From NCBI GenBank assembly GCA_028066595.1, contig JALCBJ010000037.1, positions 1-62,658 on the forward strand: a stretch of DNA of 62,658 nucleotides, given 5' to 3'. Made by a program: the position numbers and the translations under genes. Under the pieces are notes generated by a model, which saw only the letters and a program-made list of their open reading frames with translations, did no database searches and was not told the origin of the DNA. The stretch comes from Thermoanaerobaculia bacterium (GTDB lineage Bacteria; Acidobacteriota; Thermoanaerobaculia; Multivoradales; J023). Shown here piece by piece: positions 19,533-28,742 of this stretch. Numbering within the stretch: position 1 is the stretch's first letter; the number at the start of each line of letters is the position of its first letter.

Positions 19533-21098
19533 CTATTCACAGGTTGCAAAAGCCGTCGTATCGAACGTAGGGCTGAACCTGATACCAGACGAGCTCGAGT
19601 AACTTGCTATCTGACCCGTAAGGGTGTCTTCGACTTCGATCCGGCCACCGATATCGGTCAGTCCCGAAAGAAAGACCCAGAAGTTGTCGTTCACTTCACA
19701 CCCATTCAACACTTTCACAAAGATCTCTAGATTCTCCTCAGAGAAGAACCAGAAGGCACCCGTCTCGTCGCTGAGTTGGCGCCCGCGGGCTGTGAGTTGG
19801 TTCCCACCGAGATCGTTCGGGAACACCGAGACACGAAATCGACCGTCTAGGAGTCGGATGGCATCCAGGTGAGTTCCGTCGAAGAGCCTTGCCTGGGCCT
19901 GCCTCGCCCAGTCGGTCCAGGCGACGAGGAAGCGGCCATCAGGGGCTGCAGCGATGTCTCCCCTGAACGCAAGTCCATCGTCATCGGAGGAGTCGATTCG
20001 ATAGGACTGACCGGAGGGTCTGCCGTCACCGGCGAACGCCTTCCCGTGAACCGTGTATCCGTAGGAGAAAAGACCCTCGTTCACGCGTTCTTCCCAAGTC
20101 ACGACGAAAGTCCCCTCCGGCAAGCCGACAGCACTGCCTGCATATCTGAAGGGCGCATCGTTCGGGGAGTCCAGCCGTTGTGGTTCCTCGTGAGGACGAG
20201 CCGAGGAATCATAGAAACGTCCCCAGATCTCATCCCGGTAACGAAGCTCCCCGAGAAAGGTAGAGGCCCAGAGAACGAGAAATCCTCCTCCGGGTTCGAC
20301 GGCCAACTCATACCCAGAATACTCGTGGAGTTTCGGACCCTCTGGATTCACGAGAACCTCTTCGCCCGTTGGAAGGCCTAACGGGTCGAGTCTGCGGACC
20401 CTCAAGTCGCCCTCTTCCGCTGCCCGAAACGCCACCGTCGCGATTCCCCTCTCATCAGTACGGATTCTGACTGCTACTGCGGGCGTGTCCGAGACCTCGA
20501 CCTGCTCGCCGAGGAATTCCCCTCGGTGTGACAACCGACGTGCCTGGACGGTCTGAGAGGACTCATCGATCCAGGCCACGAAAAAGGCAGAACTCGTCGC
20601 TGCCACGGACGCACCATTCGCTCCATGACTACTTATCTCGAAAGGTCCGCCACGCGTGGGATCACCCAAAGGACCATAGAGTTGCGCGGAAACCTCTCCT
20701 CGAGCAGCAACAGTAATGAAACCACCCCACGGAGACGCGGCAACATCATCAAACCCGTCCGGAAACGCGAGCGGCTCTCCGACCAGCGTTCCATCGGACT
20801 GAAACCGACCGCCCCAAAGTCCTCTCGAATAGAAATCCTCCGGATCATCTGCGGTACTCCAGAACACAAAGTAGCTGCCGGATCCAGCGTAGATGACATG
20901 TTCGGCGGCCGGTCGCACTGAGCCAGGTTCATCGATACGAAACTTGTCGGTAGCTATTGTCTGACCTCGAGCTGTGGACGGTGCCAGAGCCAGAGTGCAG
21001 GCGGAGATCAACAAGAACAACGTTGTTGATAGCGCCTGAATCTCAGAAGTTCTAGCCAGCAGCCTGTTCGACGCAGTCGATTCGCTATTGCCCTTCAT
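19533..21098 (-). CDS. Secreted beta-propeller-like protein with C-terminal FWVF module
   Basis: 521 aa with a GGAGG site 7 bases before ATG 21098 and a signal peptide (LFLLISACTLALAPSTARGQ). The body consists of repeats resembling a WD/Kelch-type propeller: SYFVFWSTADDPEDFYSRGLWG, GFLVLWASTFLGELRYRDE, GTFVVTWEERVNEGLFSYG and GRFLVAWTDWARQAQARLF. Each blade has an F-V-x-W strand and an I-x-GR-FDS-like strand. The last 110 residues (RFRVSVFPNDLGGNQLTARG, FWFFSEENLEIFVKVLNGC, NDNFWVFLSGLTDIGGRIEV, DTTAF) form a separate module that I associate with secreted proteins of Acidobacteriota, though I cannot give it an accession. Function unknown; location extracellular or outer surface. Confidence 0.75.
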   Translation of the reverse strand: MKGNSESTASNRLLARTSEIQALSTTLFLLISACTLALAPSTARGQTIATDKFRIDEPGSVRPAAEHVIYAGSGSYFVFWSTADDPEDFYSRGLWGGRFQSDGTLVGEPLAFPDGFDDVAASPWGGFITVAARGEVSAQLYGPLGDPTRGGPFEISSHGANGASVAATSSAFFVAWIDESSQTVQARRLSHRGEFLGEQVEVSDTPAVAVRIRTDERGIATVAFRAAEEGDLRVRRLDPLGLPTGEEVLVNPEGPKLHEYSGYELAVEPGGGFLVLWASTFLGELRYRDEIWGRFYDSSARPHEEPQRLDSPNDAPFRYAGSAVGLPEGTFVVTWEERVNEGLFSYGYTVHGKAFAGDGRPSGQSYRIDSSDDDGLAFRGDIAAAPDGRFLVAWTDWARQAQARLFDGTHLDAIRLLDGRFRVSVFPNDLGGNQLTARGRQLSDETGAFWFFSEENLEIFVKVLNGCEVNDNFWVFLSGLTDIGGRIEVEDTLTGQIASYSSSSGIRFSPTFDTTAFATCE

Positions 21099-21591
21099 AC
21101 CAGACCTCCAGGTCGACTCCTCTCCGCGAACTCTTCATCACGCGCCCGGCTTCCCGGGCGAAGTCCTCGAATGGCAAGGTACCACGGACCTCGGATCTTC
21201 TTGCCTGTTCTTCAACTGCCGGAGCTCATGGCCTGCGACTCTCAAATCGGCCCATTAGAATGAGGCTGGCCCGGCCTAGGTGGTATCGACCGCTCTCGCA
21301 CCCCGGGCTCCAGTACGGTCGGATGCGCGTCGCACCTGAGTTCCGCGGGATTCGATTCGGGCGCACGACCCAGCCGCGTGCTGGCGTGCGTATTCTGCGG
21401 GCGCCGGCCGTCATCAATCTCCGAGCGTCCGCAGGCTCCTTCGAGCTAGGCCAGTTCCCGGACCCGGCGAGGTCTTCACGCCTGGTTGTCGGGGTCGATA
21501 TGAAAGCCCAGCATCAAAAGAAAAAGCCCGGAGGGCCGGGTGAGGAGAGAGGCGGCCTCCGGGCTCGGATTCGGACGGGGTTCTGCCGGCC
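21099..21591. other. 493-bp intergenic stretch without a supported gene
   Basis: It holds the 5' leader of the gene ending at 19533, including a 7-bp hairpin with a GAAG tetraloop on the minus strand (21143-21160). It also holds the intrinsic terminator of the Kazal-like gene (21517-21565). An open frame at 21260-21595 on the plus strand has Arg/Pro-rich, non-protein-like wording and I do not accept it. Confidence 0.6.
21517..21565 (-). terminator. Intrinsic terminator of the Kazal-like gene
   Basis: On the minus strand AGCCCGGAGG (21565-21556) pairs perfectly with CCTCCGGGCT (21534-21525), followed by TTTTTCTTTT. It begins 26 bp after the stop codon at 21592. Confidence 0.88.
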
Positions 21592-21882
21592 TTAGACGCC
21601 GCCTCCGGTGCACCCGGTGGCGCAGGCCGCGGCAGCGTAGCAGGCGTTGGAGTAGGTCACGCCGTTGCTGCAGGTGACCGGGTCATATACGTCGGGGCAT
21701 TGCACGTCTTTGACGACACAGAAGATGTCGGCGGAGAGCTCTTCCATCACGTTGGTCGGCAGGCTGACCACCTCGTCCGTCACGGCAGTATCCGCGGCCG
21801 TCGACTCGAGATGCATCGCGTAAAGAGCACCAGAAGCGACAAGAGCACAAACCACAAAACAGAGAATACAAATCTTCTTCAT
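21592..21882 (-). CDS. Small secreted Kazal-like cysteine-rich protein
   Basis: 96 aa. Start ATG 21882 has a GGAG site. The signal peptide is MKKICILCFVVCALVASGALYA. A spacer of acidic residues follows, then a cysteine-rich C-terminal domain: CPDVYDPVTCSNGVTYSNAC and then CATGC. The Y-x-PVTC-NGVTYSN-C core is the Kazal serine-protease-inhibitor signature, although spacing of the outer cysteines is compressed and the last half is Ala/Gly-rich. The gene is monocistronic, with its own promoter candidate and strong terminator, consistent with high expression. It could inhibit exogenous proteases or be a small Kazal-fold toxin or binding peptide; the exact role is unknown. Confidence 0.75.
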   Translation of the reverse strand: MKKICILCFVVCALVASGALYAMHLESTAADTAVTDEVVSLPTNVMEELSADIFCVVKDVQCPDVYDPVTCSNGVTYSNACYAAAACATGCTGGGV

Positions 21883-22200
21883 TTCCGTCTCCAGCTTAGG
21901 GGGGTTCTGGGAGGATTCCCGTTGGTTGCCGAGATGGAACTGACGCTACCCCTCACCCAAAGATCTCACCGAGCACCTATCCCATCGATTTACCCTACCA
22001 TTTTAGCAAAGATCCGGAGAAAATGTCAGCAATCGAATCCACCTAGATCAAATTCGAGGCCACCTCGCCTAGATCTGCAGAACAGTAGTCGATTTCTCCT
22101 CCTCCATGCGCGTGGAGGTGGTCGCATCCGCGGGTCTCCCGCCCTCCACTTTCAGCGCCCGAAAGACGCGACTACTCGACAGGTTGTCGCGCGTGCTTGC
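21883..22200. other. 318-bp promoter/leader region, no gene
   Basis: AT-richer than the surroundings around 21980-22080. It contains the promoter candidate of the Kazal-like gene and, on the other side, the 3' end of the HYR-type protein. I find no additional ORF with protein-like composition and no clear terminator for the 22201 gene. Confidence 0.5.
22000..22029 (-). promoter_or_regulatory. Sigma-70-like promoter of the Kazal-like gene
   Basis: On the minus strand CTGACA (22029-22024) and TAAAAT (22005-22000) are separated by 18 bases, each one mismatch from consensus. This would give an untranslated leader of about 110 bases before ATG 21882. Confidence 0.5.
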
Positions 22201-25041
22201 TCAATGGCTGGACGCCGTCCACGCCAGCGGATCGCCCGACTCGAAGCCGTCACGGAAGAGGCAGGCGCCGTCGCCCTCCGGACAACCCAGCGGAACGAAG
22301 ATATCCATGATCTGAGCGTTCCTCGCGAAGCCACAGGCGTCGGTGGCGGTGAGGGTAACGGCGTATCGGCGTCCTTCGGGATTGGTTTCCGCTCTCTCGG
22401 CCCGTGCGCACAGCAGATCCGCGACCGGATCGTAGGTGCAATCGTCGATCGTCGACCCGTCACCCTCCTGCCCGGGATATTGAGGGCACGGCGCGTCGTC
22501 GCACTGGCTCGACTCGCATGCGATCTCGCGCTGGATGGGCAACGACCCGCACCGGTCCACTACATGGGCCTGGTCGCGGACCCCCTGGAAGCAGCGGTAT
22601 CCATGATCGGGATCCCTCAAGACTTGCTGGACGATCTCGCCGCCGATGGCAGGCGGCAGGGTATCGATGACCGTCACCGCGCTGGAGACGCTTGCCAGCG
22701 TGCCGCATCCGTCGGTGGCGATCAGGTCGACTTGGGTCTCGATGCCGGCACAGGAGCCTGGGAGGAGCGCCGGACCGTCGAGAGTGACGTCCACGACACC
22801 GCAATTGTCCGAGGCCGCTGCCGAGTCGACCCAGGCCAACACATCGGGATGATTGCTCGGCGTTCCACCAGCGGCTCGGCACTCGAGGGTGGCCGGCGCG
22901 GGCGGGGTGAGCTCGGGTGGAAACGGATCGGTTACCCTCATCGAGGCCTGTTCTCCCACCGAGTTGCCGCACTCGTCGATCGCCGAGAAAGTGATGACGG
23001 TTTCGAGCCCGGAACCGCAGTCGACCGGAAAGAGATCGGGCACTCCCCCGATGGTCAGCTCGGCTTCGCCGCAATCGTCGAAGGCGGACGCAGAGCCGAG
23101 CCAGCCCTGAATCTGTGGATGCTCCGCCGGCAGCCCTCCGACTCCGTCGCAGATACGAACCGTGTCGTTGGGTGCGAGGAGCGTCGGGGCGCTGAAATCC
23201 TGGATCGAGATGAGCTGCTGACACGTAGCGGTGTTGCCAGCGGCGTCGAGGCCGCTCCACGTGCGAGTAATGTTGTCGATCACCGGCGTGGGTGGACAGC
23301 TGCCACCGTCCGAGGTGTCGAAAAAGATGACGTCGGGATTCTGGTCGCAGTTGTCCTCGATACCAGCTTCCCCGGTATTCGACGGGTCGGTGGATTGGCT
23401 GCACGTGAGGGTGACGTCGGCCGGACAGCTGATGAGCGGATTCTCCAGGTCGCCGCCCGCCTCGGGGTCGGCGTCGTAGTAGGTGTCCATATTGCCGCCC
23501 GTAACGGGATCTCCCGCCCAGGTCATATGCGCCGTGCATTCGCTGAACACGATGCCGTTGTATTCGCCAATTCGGTAGGTCGGTGGATTGTTGCTGCCGA
23601 TGGTTGCATTCGACGCATCGGCGTCGATGGACACATCGTTGACCTTGGTCGACCCGAACCACGACTGGCCGCTGTTGAGACTCGTCCGTAGCCGTAGATC
23701 GATTCTCGAGTTGCCCGCCGAACCCGCTGGAAAGGAGCCGCTGTCCCGGTTGTCGAGCCAGGTGACGGCGATGGCGCCCGTCACCGGATCGATGGCGGCG
23801 GTGGGAAAGACCTGCCAGGTCCCCACCGGGCCATCGTCGATCTTCTGCGGGCTGGCGAACGAGAGCCCACAGTCTGCCGTGCTGGCCATCACCACGTCGG
23901 AGCCGTCGCCCATTCCCGGGTCGTTGTCGGGGTCGTCTGCCGTGACCACGTGGAGGGTGCATTCCTTCTCGGGGTCCGGAAGGATGAAGGCCTGCTCGTT
24001 GCCGATCGTCCAGAATCGGGCTCCTGGAAGCGCTTCCGCCGTGTGCTGCCCGTTGGTCGTGGTATCCGCCTCGCCCGGCCCGAAGGGACGCTGCACGGGG
24101 GTGAAGCTGGCTCCGGCGTCGATGGAACGCAGCATGGAGACGCGGCCAGACGTGCCGTCGGGTGTGCCGCTGGGGAGAAAGCCAGGCTGCCCGTGGTAGG
24201 TGACGTACGCGTCGCCGTTGACAGCTACCGCCACGTGAGGTGCCCAGCATCGGCCGTCGCTGGCATCCGCCGGTGAGATGGGGCCCGATACGGTGCCGGT
24301 GCGATTCGAACGGGTCCAGGTCGCGCCCTGGTCGTTCGAGGTCGCGGCGTAGATCTCCCAATTTCCCGTCACGGCGCCGCCGGTCACGGCGAAGACGACG
24401 TAGAGCCGATCCGTGCTCGGACTGGCGACCAGGGAATCGGCGGCGAGCCACGGCTTGTCGGCAGTCATGCCGGTCAAGATGCCGATCTGGTCGCCCACGT
24501 TGAAGGGCCCCGATACGAGACTCCCGTCCACCGGATCGAACTGGCCGACGAACACGTCCCAGCCCCCGCCGACGAGTGGATTGCCGAGGAAGGTCACGAA
24601 GAGGCGCCCTTGGCTGTCGTAGGCGGGAACACCATCGCCGATGCCGGCATGCGTCGCAGCCAGAGACGCGGCGACGTTGACCGCGGGTTGAAAGGTGCTT
24701 CCACCGTCGGTCGAGACCCGTAGGCTGTTGCCTTGAATCACCGAGAGACGGAGTGGATTGCTGCGGTCCGCGGCCAGGGCGCTCTCCCAGGACATCATCA
24801 GATTGAGGTCGGTTCCCGGTGCCTTGACCAGGGTCTTGCCAGCCATGGCGGCTTCCAGAGCTTCGGTGTCATCGTCCGGCTCGAAGCCTGCCGCAAGTAC
24901 CGGCTCTGGTGGAACGGTCAGCGGCAAGAAGCACGGCGGCCCGCCGACCGCATCCGCGAAGATCTGACTCGGCACCCAGCCTGCGGCCAAGAGCACCGTT
25001 GCCGTCCAGCCATGGATCCACACCTTGCTTCGGCTCGACAT
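22201..25041 (-). CDS. Large secreted sialidase-like propeller / HYR protein with DGFESG tail
   Basis: 946 aa from ATG 25041 (MSSRSKVWIHGW), which directly begins a signal peptide ending SQIFADA; the frame from 25125 adds an implausible lead. The N-terminal 450 residues are a sialidase-like propeller with Asp-box-type strands (RVSTDGGSTFQPAV, TSNDQGATWTRSN, SIDAGASFTPV, SLNSGQSWFGS). A HYR-like domain follows (ISCPADVTLTCSQ, RTWSGLDAAGNTATC). At least two further Ig/HYR-type repeats come next (DDCGEAELTIGG, ATLECRAAGGTPSNHPDV). The C-terminus is CLFRDGFESGDPLAWTASSH. No catalytic sialidase RIP/Asp arrangement is apparent, so a binding or adhesive surface protein is more likely than an enzyme. 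Confidence 0.82.
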   Translation of the reverse strand: MSSRSKVWIHGWTATVLLAAGWVPSQIFADAVGGPPCFLPLTVPPEPVLAAGFEPDDDTEALEAAMAGKTLVKAPGTDLNLMMSWESALAADRSNPLRLSVIQGNSLRVSTDGGSTFQPAVNVAASLAATHAGIGDGVPAYDSQGRLFVTFLGNPLVGGGWDVFVGQFDPVDGSLVSGPFNVGDQIGILTGMTADKPWLAADSLVASPSTDRLYVVFAVTGGAVTGNWEIYAATSNDQGATWTRSNRTGTVSGPISPADASDGRCWAPHVAVAVNGDAYVTYHGQPGFLPSGTPDGTSGRVSMLRSIDAGASFTPVQRPFGPGEADTTTNGQHTAEALPGARFWTIGNEQAFILPDPEKECTLHVVTADDPDNDPGMGDGSDVVMASTADCGLSFASPQKIDDGPVGTWQVFPTAAIDPVTGAIAVTWLDNRDSGSFPAGSAGNSRIDLRLRTSLNSGQSWFGSTKVNDVSIDADASNATIGSNNPPTYRIGEYNGIVFSECTAHMTWAGDPVTGGNMDTYYDADPEAGGDLENPLISCPADVTLTCSQSTDPSNTGEAGIEDNCDQNPDVIFFDTSDGGSCPPTPVIDNITRTWSGLDAAGNTATCQQLISIQDFSAPTLLAPNDTVRICDGVGGLPAEHPQIQGWLGSASAFDDCGEAELTIGGVPDLFPVDCGSGLETVITFSAIDECGNSVGEQASMRVTDPFPPELTPPAPATLECRAAGGTPSNHPDVLAWVDSAAASDNCGVVDVTLDGPALLPGSCAGIETQVDLIATDGCGTLASVSSAVTVIDTLPPAIGGEIVQQVLRDPDHGYRCFQGVRDQAHVVDRCGSLPIQREIACESSQCDDAPCPQYPGQEGDGSTIDDCTYDPVADLLCARAERAETNPEGRRYAVTLTATDACGFARNAQIMDIFVPLGCPEGDGACLFRDGFESGDPLAWTASSH

Positions 25042-25174
25042 ATGCACCACTTTCCCGGTCGTGTCGTGGCTCGCAAGTGCCGAAACGCGCGGCCCGAGTT
25101 GCATTCCCTTGCCAGCCGTCGGCAAAGCTATGCGCCAGATCGAGAAAGGTCTTTATGGAGTTCTAAAGGTTGAG

Positions 25175-27127
25175 TTATGGCTTGGGCTGCGGCGGCGCAA
25201 GGATCGTCACGTCGACCCCCGCCGCCTCCAACGGACCGCGAAATCCAGGGTGGTCGCGCAGTCGGTCGAAAGCCGGACTGCGGTGCAGGTGAAGGAGGTA
25301 TTCACCTTTTTCCTCCACTGCTCGCTCGATCCACAAGAGTGCCTGCGCTTCGTCGCCGATGCCGGCCAACGACTCGGCCACCAGAGCGCGGGGCGCCAGG
25401 GTCGATTCGAGCGGTCCGAACTCCTCCTCTAGTGCCCAGCGGTAGTAACCCTCGACCTCTTCCGTCTCGATCCGTTCCTGCAGTCTGCGCGCGGATTCGC
25501 TGGCAACGTGCGGGATGGCAGCTCGCGCTTGCGCCGCCCGACAACGATGCCCGAGACGCTCCAGGGCATAGGCTAGCTGACGTCGCGTCCAGAGGAATGA
25601 AGGATCGAGGCCGTACGCTGCATCGAGCCGCGAGATCGACTCTTCGTACCGGCCGGCACCAAGCAGGATCACTCCCTCGACCGCCTGGATCAGGACCGAG
25701 AACGGATCGAGGTCGCGCGCGACGGCGATCTCCCGCAGTGCCTCGTCGTGTCGTCCCTGGAACGACAGCAGCTCAGCGAACAGCTGACGGACGTCGGCAT
25801 AGGACGGACCGAGCTCGATCGCGCGCCGATAGGAGGCCTCGGCCGCCCGCAGATTCCATGCCTCGTGAAGTTCGACGAGTCCGAGCGCGGTATGGGTCTC
25901 GGGCGCCGCCTCGTCGAGCAGCAAAGCGCGCTGTGCAGCCTCGCGTGCCGCCGGAAAGGCCTGTTCATGCGGGAGCACCTGGTAGTTGGCCAGTTGGAGA
26001 TAGGAGAAGGCCAGTCCCGCCCATGCCGGGGAGTACCCGGAGTCGGCCAGGAGCGCCTCCTGAAAGAGCTCGCGACTGCGCAGGATCCCCGCAGTCGATC
26101 TCTGATTCAGATGGAAACGCGCCTCCAGCGTCCGTTCGAAGGCCTCCGGAACCACCCGCGACTCGCTGGGCGGTCGCCTAGAAAGGCCCGGCTCTATTTC
26201 ACCGTGGATCTCGCGTACCACCTGGCGGGCGATCTCGGCCTGTACCTCCAGAACGCTCTCGATCGGCTGGCGGAATCGGCCTGCCCAAAGGACCGTTCCG
26301 TCAGAAGTCGCGATCAGCTGAAGCGTGAGGCCGACCTCGCTTCCGTCGTGAGTTACAGAGCCGACGAGGACGGCATCGACTCCCAGCCGGGCGCCGGCCA
26401 ACCGCGGATCGAGCTCCCCCTGGTGCCGCGCGGAGTGCGCCGCGACCACTCTCAGGACAGAGCTCCGCGCCAGGCTGGCGGTCAGGGAATCCGTCATCCC
26501 GTGGGCAAAGAAATCGGCGGAGTCCTGAGCCGACTGGTCTTCTAGTGGCAGGACCGCGACGGACTCGATGGGTCCACGTATTGGAGAACCGACGCGACCC
26601 GGCTCGCCCACTCGGCCGGCGCGCAGCGCAGCCAGAAGGCTCACGAGGGCCAAGAGGGCAACCAGCAGGACCTGGAGGCGCCGAGACTGGCCGGCAGGAC
26701 GGGTCTGTCCCGCAGGTTCGCGGGAAGAGACCGTCTGCAGCGAGGTGTCAACCTGGGTGTCGAGCGGCGGGTCGAGCAGGGCGTCGACCGCGGCGATCAG
26801 CCGGTAGCCACGACGCGGCACAGTCTGGACGTAGCGCGGATCGCGGGCGTCGTCGCCCAGCGCATTGCGCAGCTCCGAGACGGCCCGTGGCAGCACTCCG
26901 TCCACCACGTTGGCACCCTGCCACACCGAGTCGAGGATCTGCTCGCGCGACATCGTCACGCCCGGGCTCTGCGCGAGATAGACCAGCAACTCCATCACCC
27001 GGGGCTCCAGACGACGGGTCTCGCCGTCGCGCGCCGAGATCTGGTTGAGCCCCGCGTCGACCCGCCAATCGCCGACCTGAAACGGCATGGTCGGCTCTGC
27101 TCGGTCTGCTGCAGTCCTTTCGTTCAC
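25175..27127 (-). CDS. Membrane-anchored winged-helix transcriptional regulator with TPR sensor (CadC-like)
   Basis: 650 aa. The start is GTG 27127; ATG 27088 (MPFQVGDWRVDAG) is equally plausible and sits right at the domain. Residues about 14-110 form an OmpR/PhoB-type winged helix (LEPRVMELLVYLAQSPG, QILDSVW, VSELRNALGDDARDPRYV, RRGYRLIAAV). A single membrane helix lies near 155-172 (VLLVALLALVSLLAALRAG). Then comes a FlgO/TolB-N-like domain (VAVLPLEDQSAQDSADFFAHG) and C-terminal TPRs (YSPAWAGLAFSYLQLANYQ, AALGLVELHEAWNLRAAEAS, SFLWTRRQLAYALERLGH). Such proteins bind DNA from the membrane and read an extracytoplasmic signal through the TPR half. It sits downstream of the signalling island but 390 bp away, so it has its own promoter. 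Confidence 0.88.
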   Translation of the reverse strand: MNERTAADRAEPTMPFQVGDWRVDAGLNQISARDGETRRLEPRVMELLVYLAQSPGVTMSREQILDSVWQGANVVDGVLPRAVSELRNALGDDARDPRYVQTVPRRGYRLIAAVDALLDPPLDTQVDTSLQTVSSREPAGQTRPAGQSRRLQVLLVALLALVSLLAALRAGRVGEPGRVGSPIRGPIESVAVLPLEDQSAQDSADFFAHGMTDSLTASLARSSVLRVVAAHSARHQGELDPRLAGARLGVDAVLVGSVTHDGSEVGLTLQLIATSDGTVLWAGRFRQPIESVLEVQAEIARQVVREIHGEIEPGLSRRPPSESRVVPEAFERTLEARFHLNQRSTAGILRSRELFQEALLADSGYSPAWAGLAFSYLQLANYQVLPHEQAFPAAREAAQRALLLDEAAPETHTALGLVELHEAWNLRAAEASYRRAIELGPSYADVRQLFAELLSFQGRHDEALREIAVARDLDPFSVLIQAVEGVILLGAGRYEESISRLDAAYGLDPSFLWTRRQLAYALERLGHRCRAAQARAAIPHVASESARRLQERIETEEVEGYYRWALEEEFGPLESTLAPRALVAESLAGIGDEAQALLWIERAVEEKGEYLLHLHRSPAFDRLRDHPGFRGPLEAAGVDVTILAPPQPKP

Positions 27128-27518
27128 CGCATCGCTTCTCTGAGGTCGACCCGTCGTTGCGTGTTGACTCCCTAGTGGAGACTACATCGCAGTGGGCGAC
27201 ATCGAGTTTTCGCGTTGCAGTGCTGCCTGGTCTATCTGCCTGCGGCGCCGACGAGGAAGTGGAGTTGGTTGCGGGGTGACCTGCTACCTGTTCTGGCACA
27301 ACAGGACGCCGCGAGTGGACCAGCCCCCGAAAGCTGGATCACGGTTTCCTAGGGTGTCATCGTCCTTTCCGACGCTCCAACCAACGCGCCTGAGATCGAG
27401 CTAAGCTAGATTGAGAACCACTATTTCCAGCAGGATTCTATAGGTGATCTACCCTGAGCCGAAAGGCCTTGCGAAGGCTCTCGGGACCAGAGGTTCTCGA
27501 GTTTCTCGAATCCATCGG
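27128..27518. other. 391-bp intergenic region, no gene
   Basis: Separates the winged-helix/TPR regulator from the GGDEF-like gene, both on the minus strand. The frames crossing it are Ser/Arg-rich and lack a ribosome-binding site. I see no obvious terminator or promoter consensus. Confidence 0.5.
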
Positions 27519-28679
27519 CTAGCTTGGCCGCGATTCGTCGAGCCGCTGCTGAAGCCGGTGGACCAACAGATCCGGGTCGACGCCTTCCACGTGCTCGGTC
27601 GGCTGACCGTTCGGTATCGTCTCGTGGACAAGAGTCGTCTGGACCTGGACCGCACCGTGCGCATGCTCCACGTGGTCGTTCTCGACAGCTTCGTGCAGGC
27701 GGTCCGCGACTCCGGTGGTGGCTGTGGCATCGCAACTGGGTAGGATGACGAGAAACGAGTCGCTTCCGAGGCGGCCCAGTGTGTCGTAGGGCCGAACGAA
27801 GGAGGCCAGGCGATGGCTGATCTCCCGCAGCACGTGGTCAGCTTCGCGGCTACCGAGGAGTACATTGAGCTTGCCGAAGTCGTCCAGGTCCATGAGGATG
27901 ACTCCCAACGGCCGGCCGGAGCGTTCGGCTCGTGCAAGCTCCAACCGCAGGATGCGCAAGATGGCTCGACGGTTCCAAACTCCCGTGAGAGCGTCGTGAC
28001 TGGCCAGAGCGACGGCTTGGGCATGCGCCGTCTCCAGCTGCTCACGGCGACGGTGCACCAGGTACAGGAGTCCGAGATTCGACGCGCAGAGCAGCAGGCA
28101 CAGCAGGACGAGCGTGCGAGTCGAGGTCCACAGACGATCGAGGCCGGAGTAGAGGTCGACCACTTGTTCCTGTACCTGGCTCTCCAGGCCGGGCAGCACG
28201 GTGAGAACGGAATAAGCGGCTTCCGACACATCCTCGGAGCCTGCGTCCCCCTGCCCGTGTAGATCGATCCAGGTGGCCAGCTCTTCGAGGCGCTCCTCGA
28301 GTCGTTGGGCCGCCAGGTCGAACTCCGGTGCACCGTGTGTGGCCACGAGGCGGCGGGTCGTGGCGATCAGCTGTTCGACGTTGTTGCCTGTCGTGGCGCC
28401 GAGAGCCGTTGTCTCCAGGGAACGGCGTAGCGTGCCCGCTTCCTCGAGCCAGCCCATGTGACGTGTCAGATCGGCCCGGAGAGATTCGGTGCGGCCGAGG
28501 ATGACGAAGCACCAGAGGCTGATGGCGACGAGGATGGCGGCCAGGCCGTAGAGGAACAGACGGTGTCCCCGAGGGTGAGTGTCCGTCGCGTTTCGGTCGA
28601 AGTCGGGCGGCCCGGTCTGGAGAAGGTCCGGTGGTACATACGTTCGCCGTTCGGACCGATGGTGCTGGGACTGCCGCAT
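27519..28679 (-). CDS. Membrane GGDEF-domain protein with degenerate active site
   Basis: 386 aa. Two membrane helices, about 41-62 (LFLYGLAAILVAISLWCFVI) and 187-208 (RTLVLLCLLLCASNLGLLYLV), enclose a helical periplasmic sensor. The GGDEF domain starts at LASHDALTGVWNRRAIL (226-242) and keeps ILMDLDDFGKLN. The signature loop is LGSDSF (residues 304-309) instead of GGDEF, and the upstream GH--GD motif reads LGSREADHV. Loss of the second Gly and the catalytic Glu predicts no diguanylate cyclase activity; a GTP/c-di-GMP-binding or purely structural role is more likely. It is 63 bp downstream of the histidine kinase gene and probably in the same transcript. Confidence 0.87.
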   Translation of the reverse strand: MRQSQHHRSERRTYVPPDLLQTGPPDFDRNATDTHPRGHRLFLYGLAAILVAISLWCFVILGRTESLRADLTRHMGWLEEAGTLRRSLETTALGATTGNNVEQLIATTRRLVATHGAPEFDLAAQRLEERLEELATWIDLHGQGDAGSEDVSEAAYSVLTVLPGLESQVQEQVVDLYSGLDRLWTSTRTLVLLCLLLCASNLGLLYLVHRRREQLETAHAQAVALASHDALTGVWNRRAILRILRLELARAERSGRPLGVILMDLDDFGKLNVLLGSREADHVLREISHRLASFVRPYDTLGRLGSDSFLVILPSCDATATTGVADRLHEAVENDHVEHAHGAVQVQTTLVHETIPNGQPTEHVEGVDPDLLVHRLQQRLDESRPS

Positions 28680-28742
28680 ACTCCTGGGCCAATCTCTCCG
28701 TTTCGGGTGTCGTCAGTGGCTAGTGCCGAGGATCGAGGCAGT

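Noticed and set aside
21260..21595. Plus-strand 111-aa ORF, and a tRNA-like GATTCGATTC segment near 21350
   Set aside because: No cloverleaf or CCA-adjacent acceptor could be drawn, and the ORF runs through the Kazal terminator hairpin.
21700..23691. Long 663-aa open frame on the plus strand
   Set aside because: It is antisense to the sialidase/HYR protein gene, has Arg/Gly/Val-biased wording without domains, and no ribosome-binding site.
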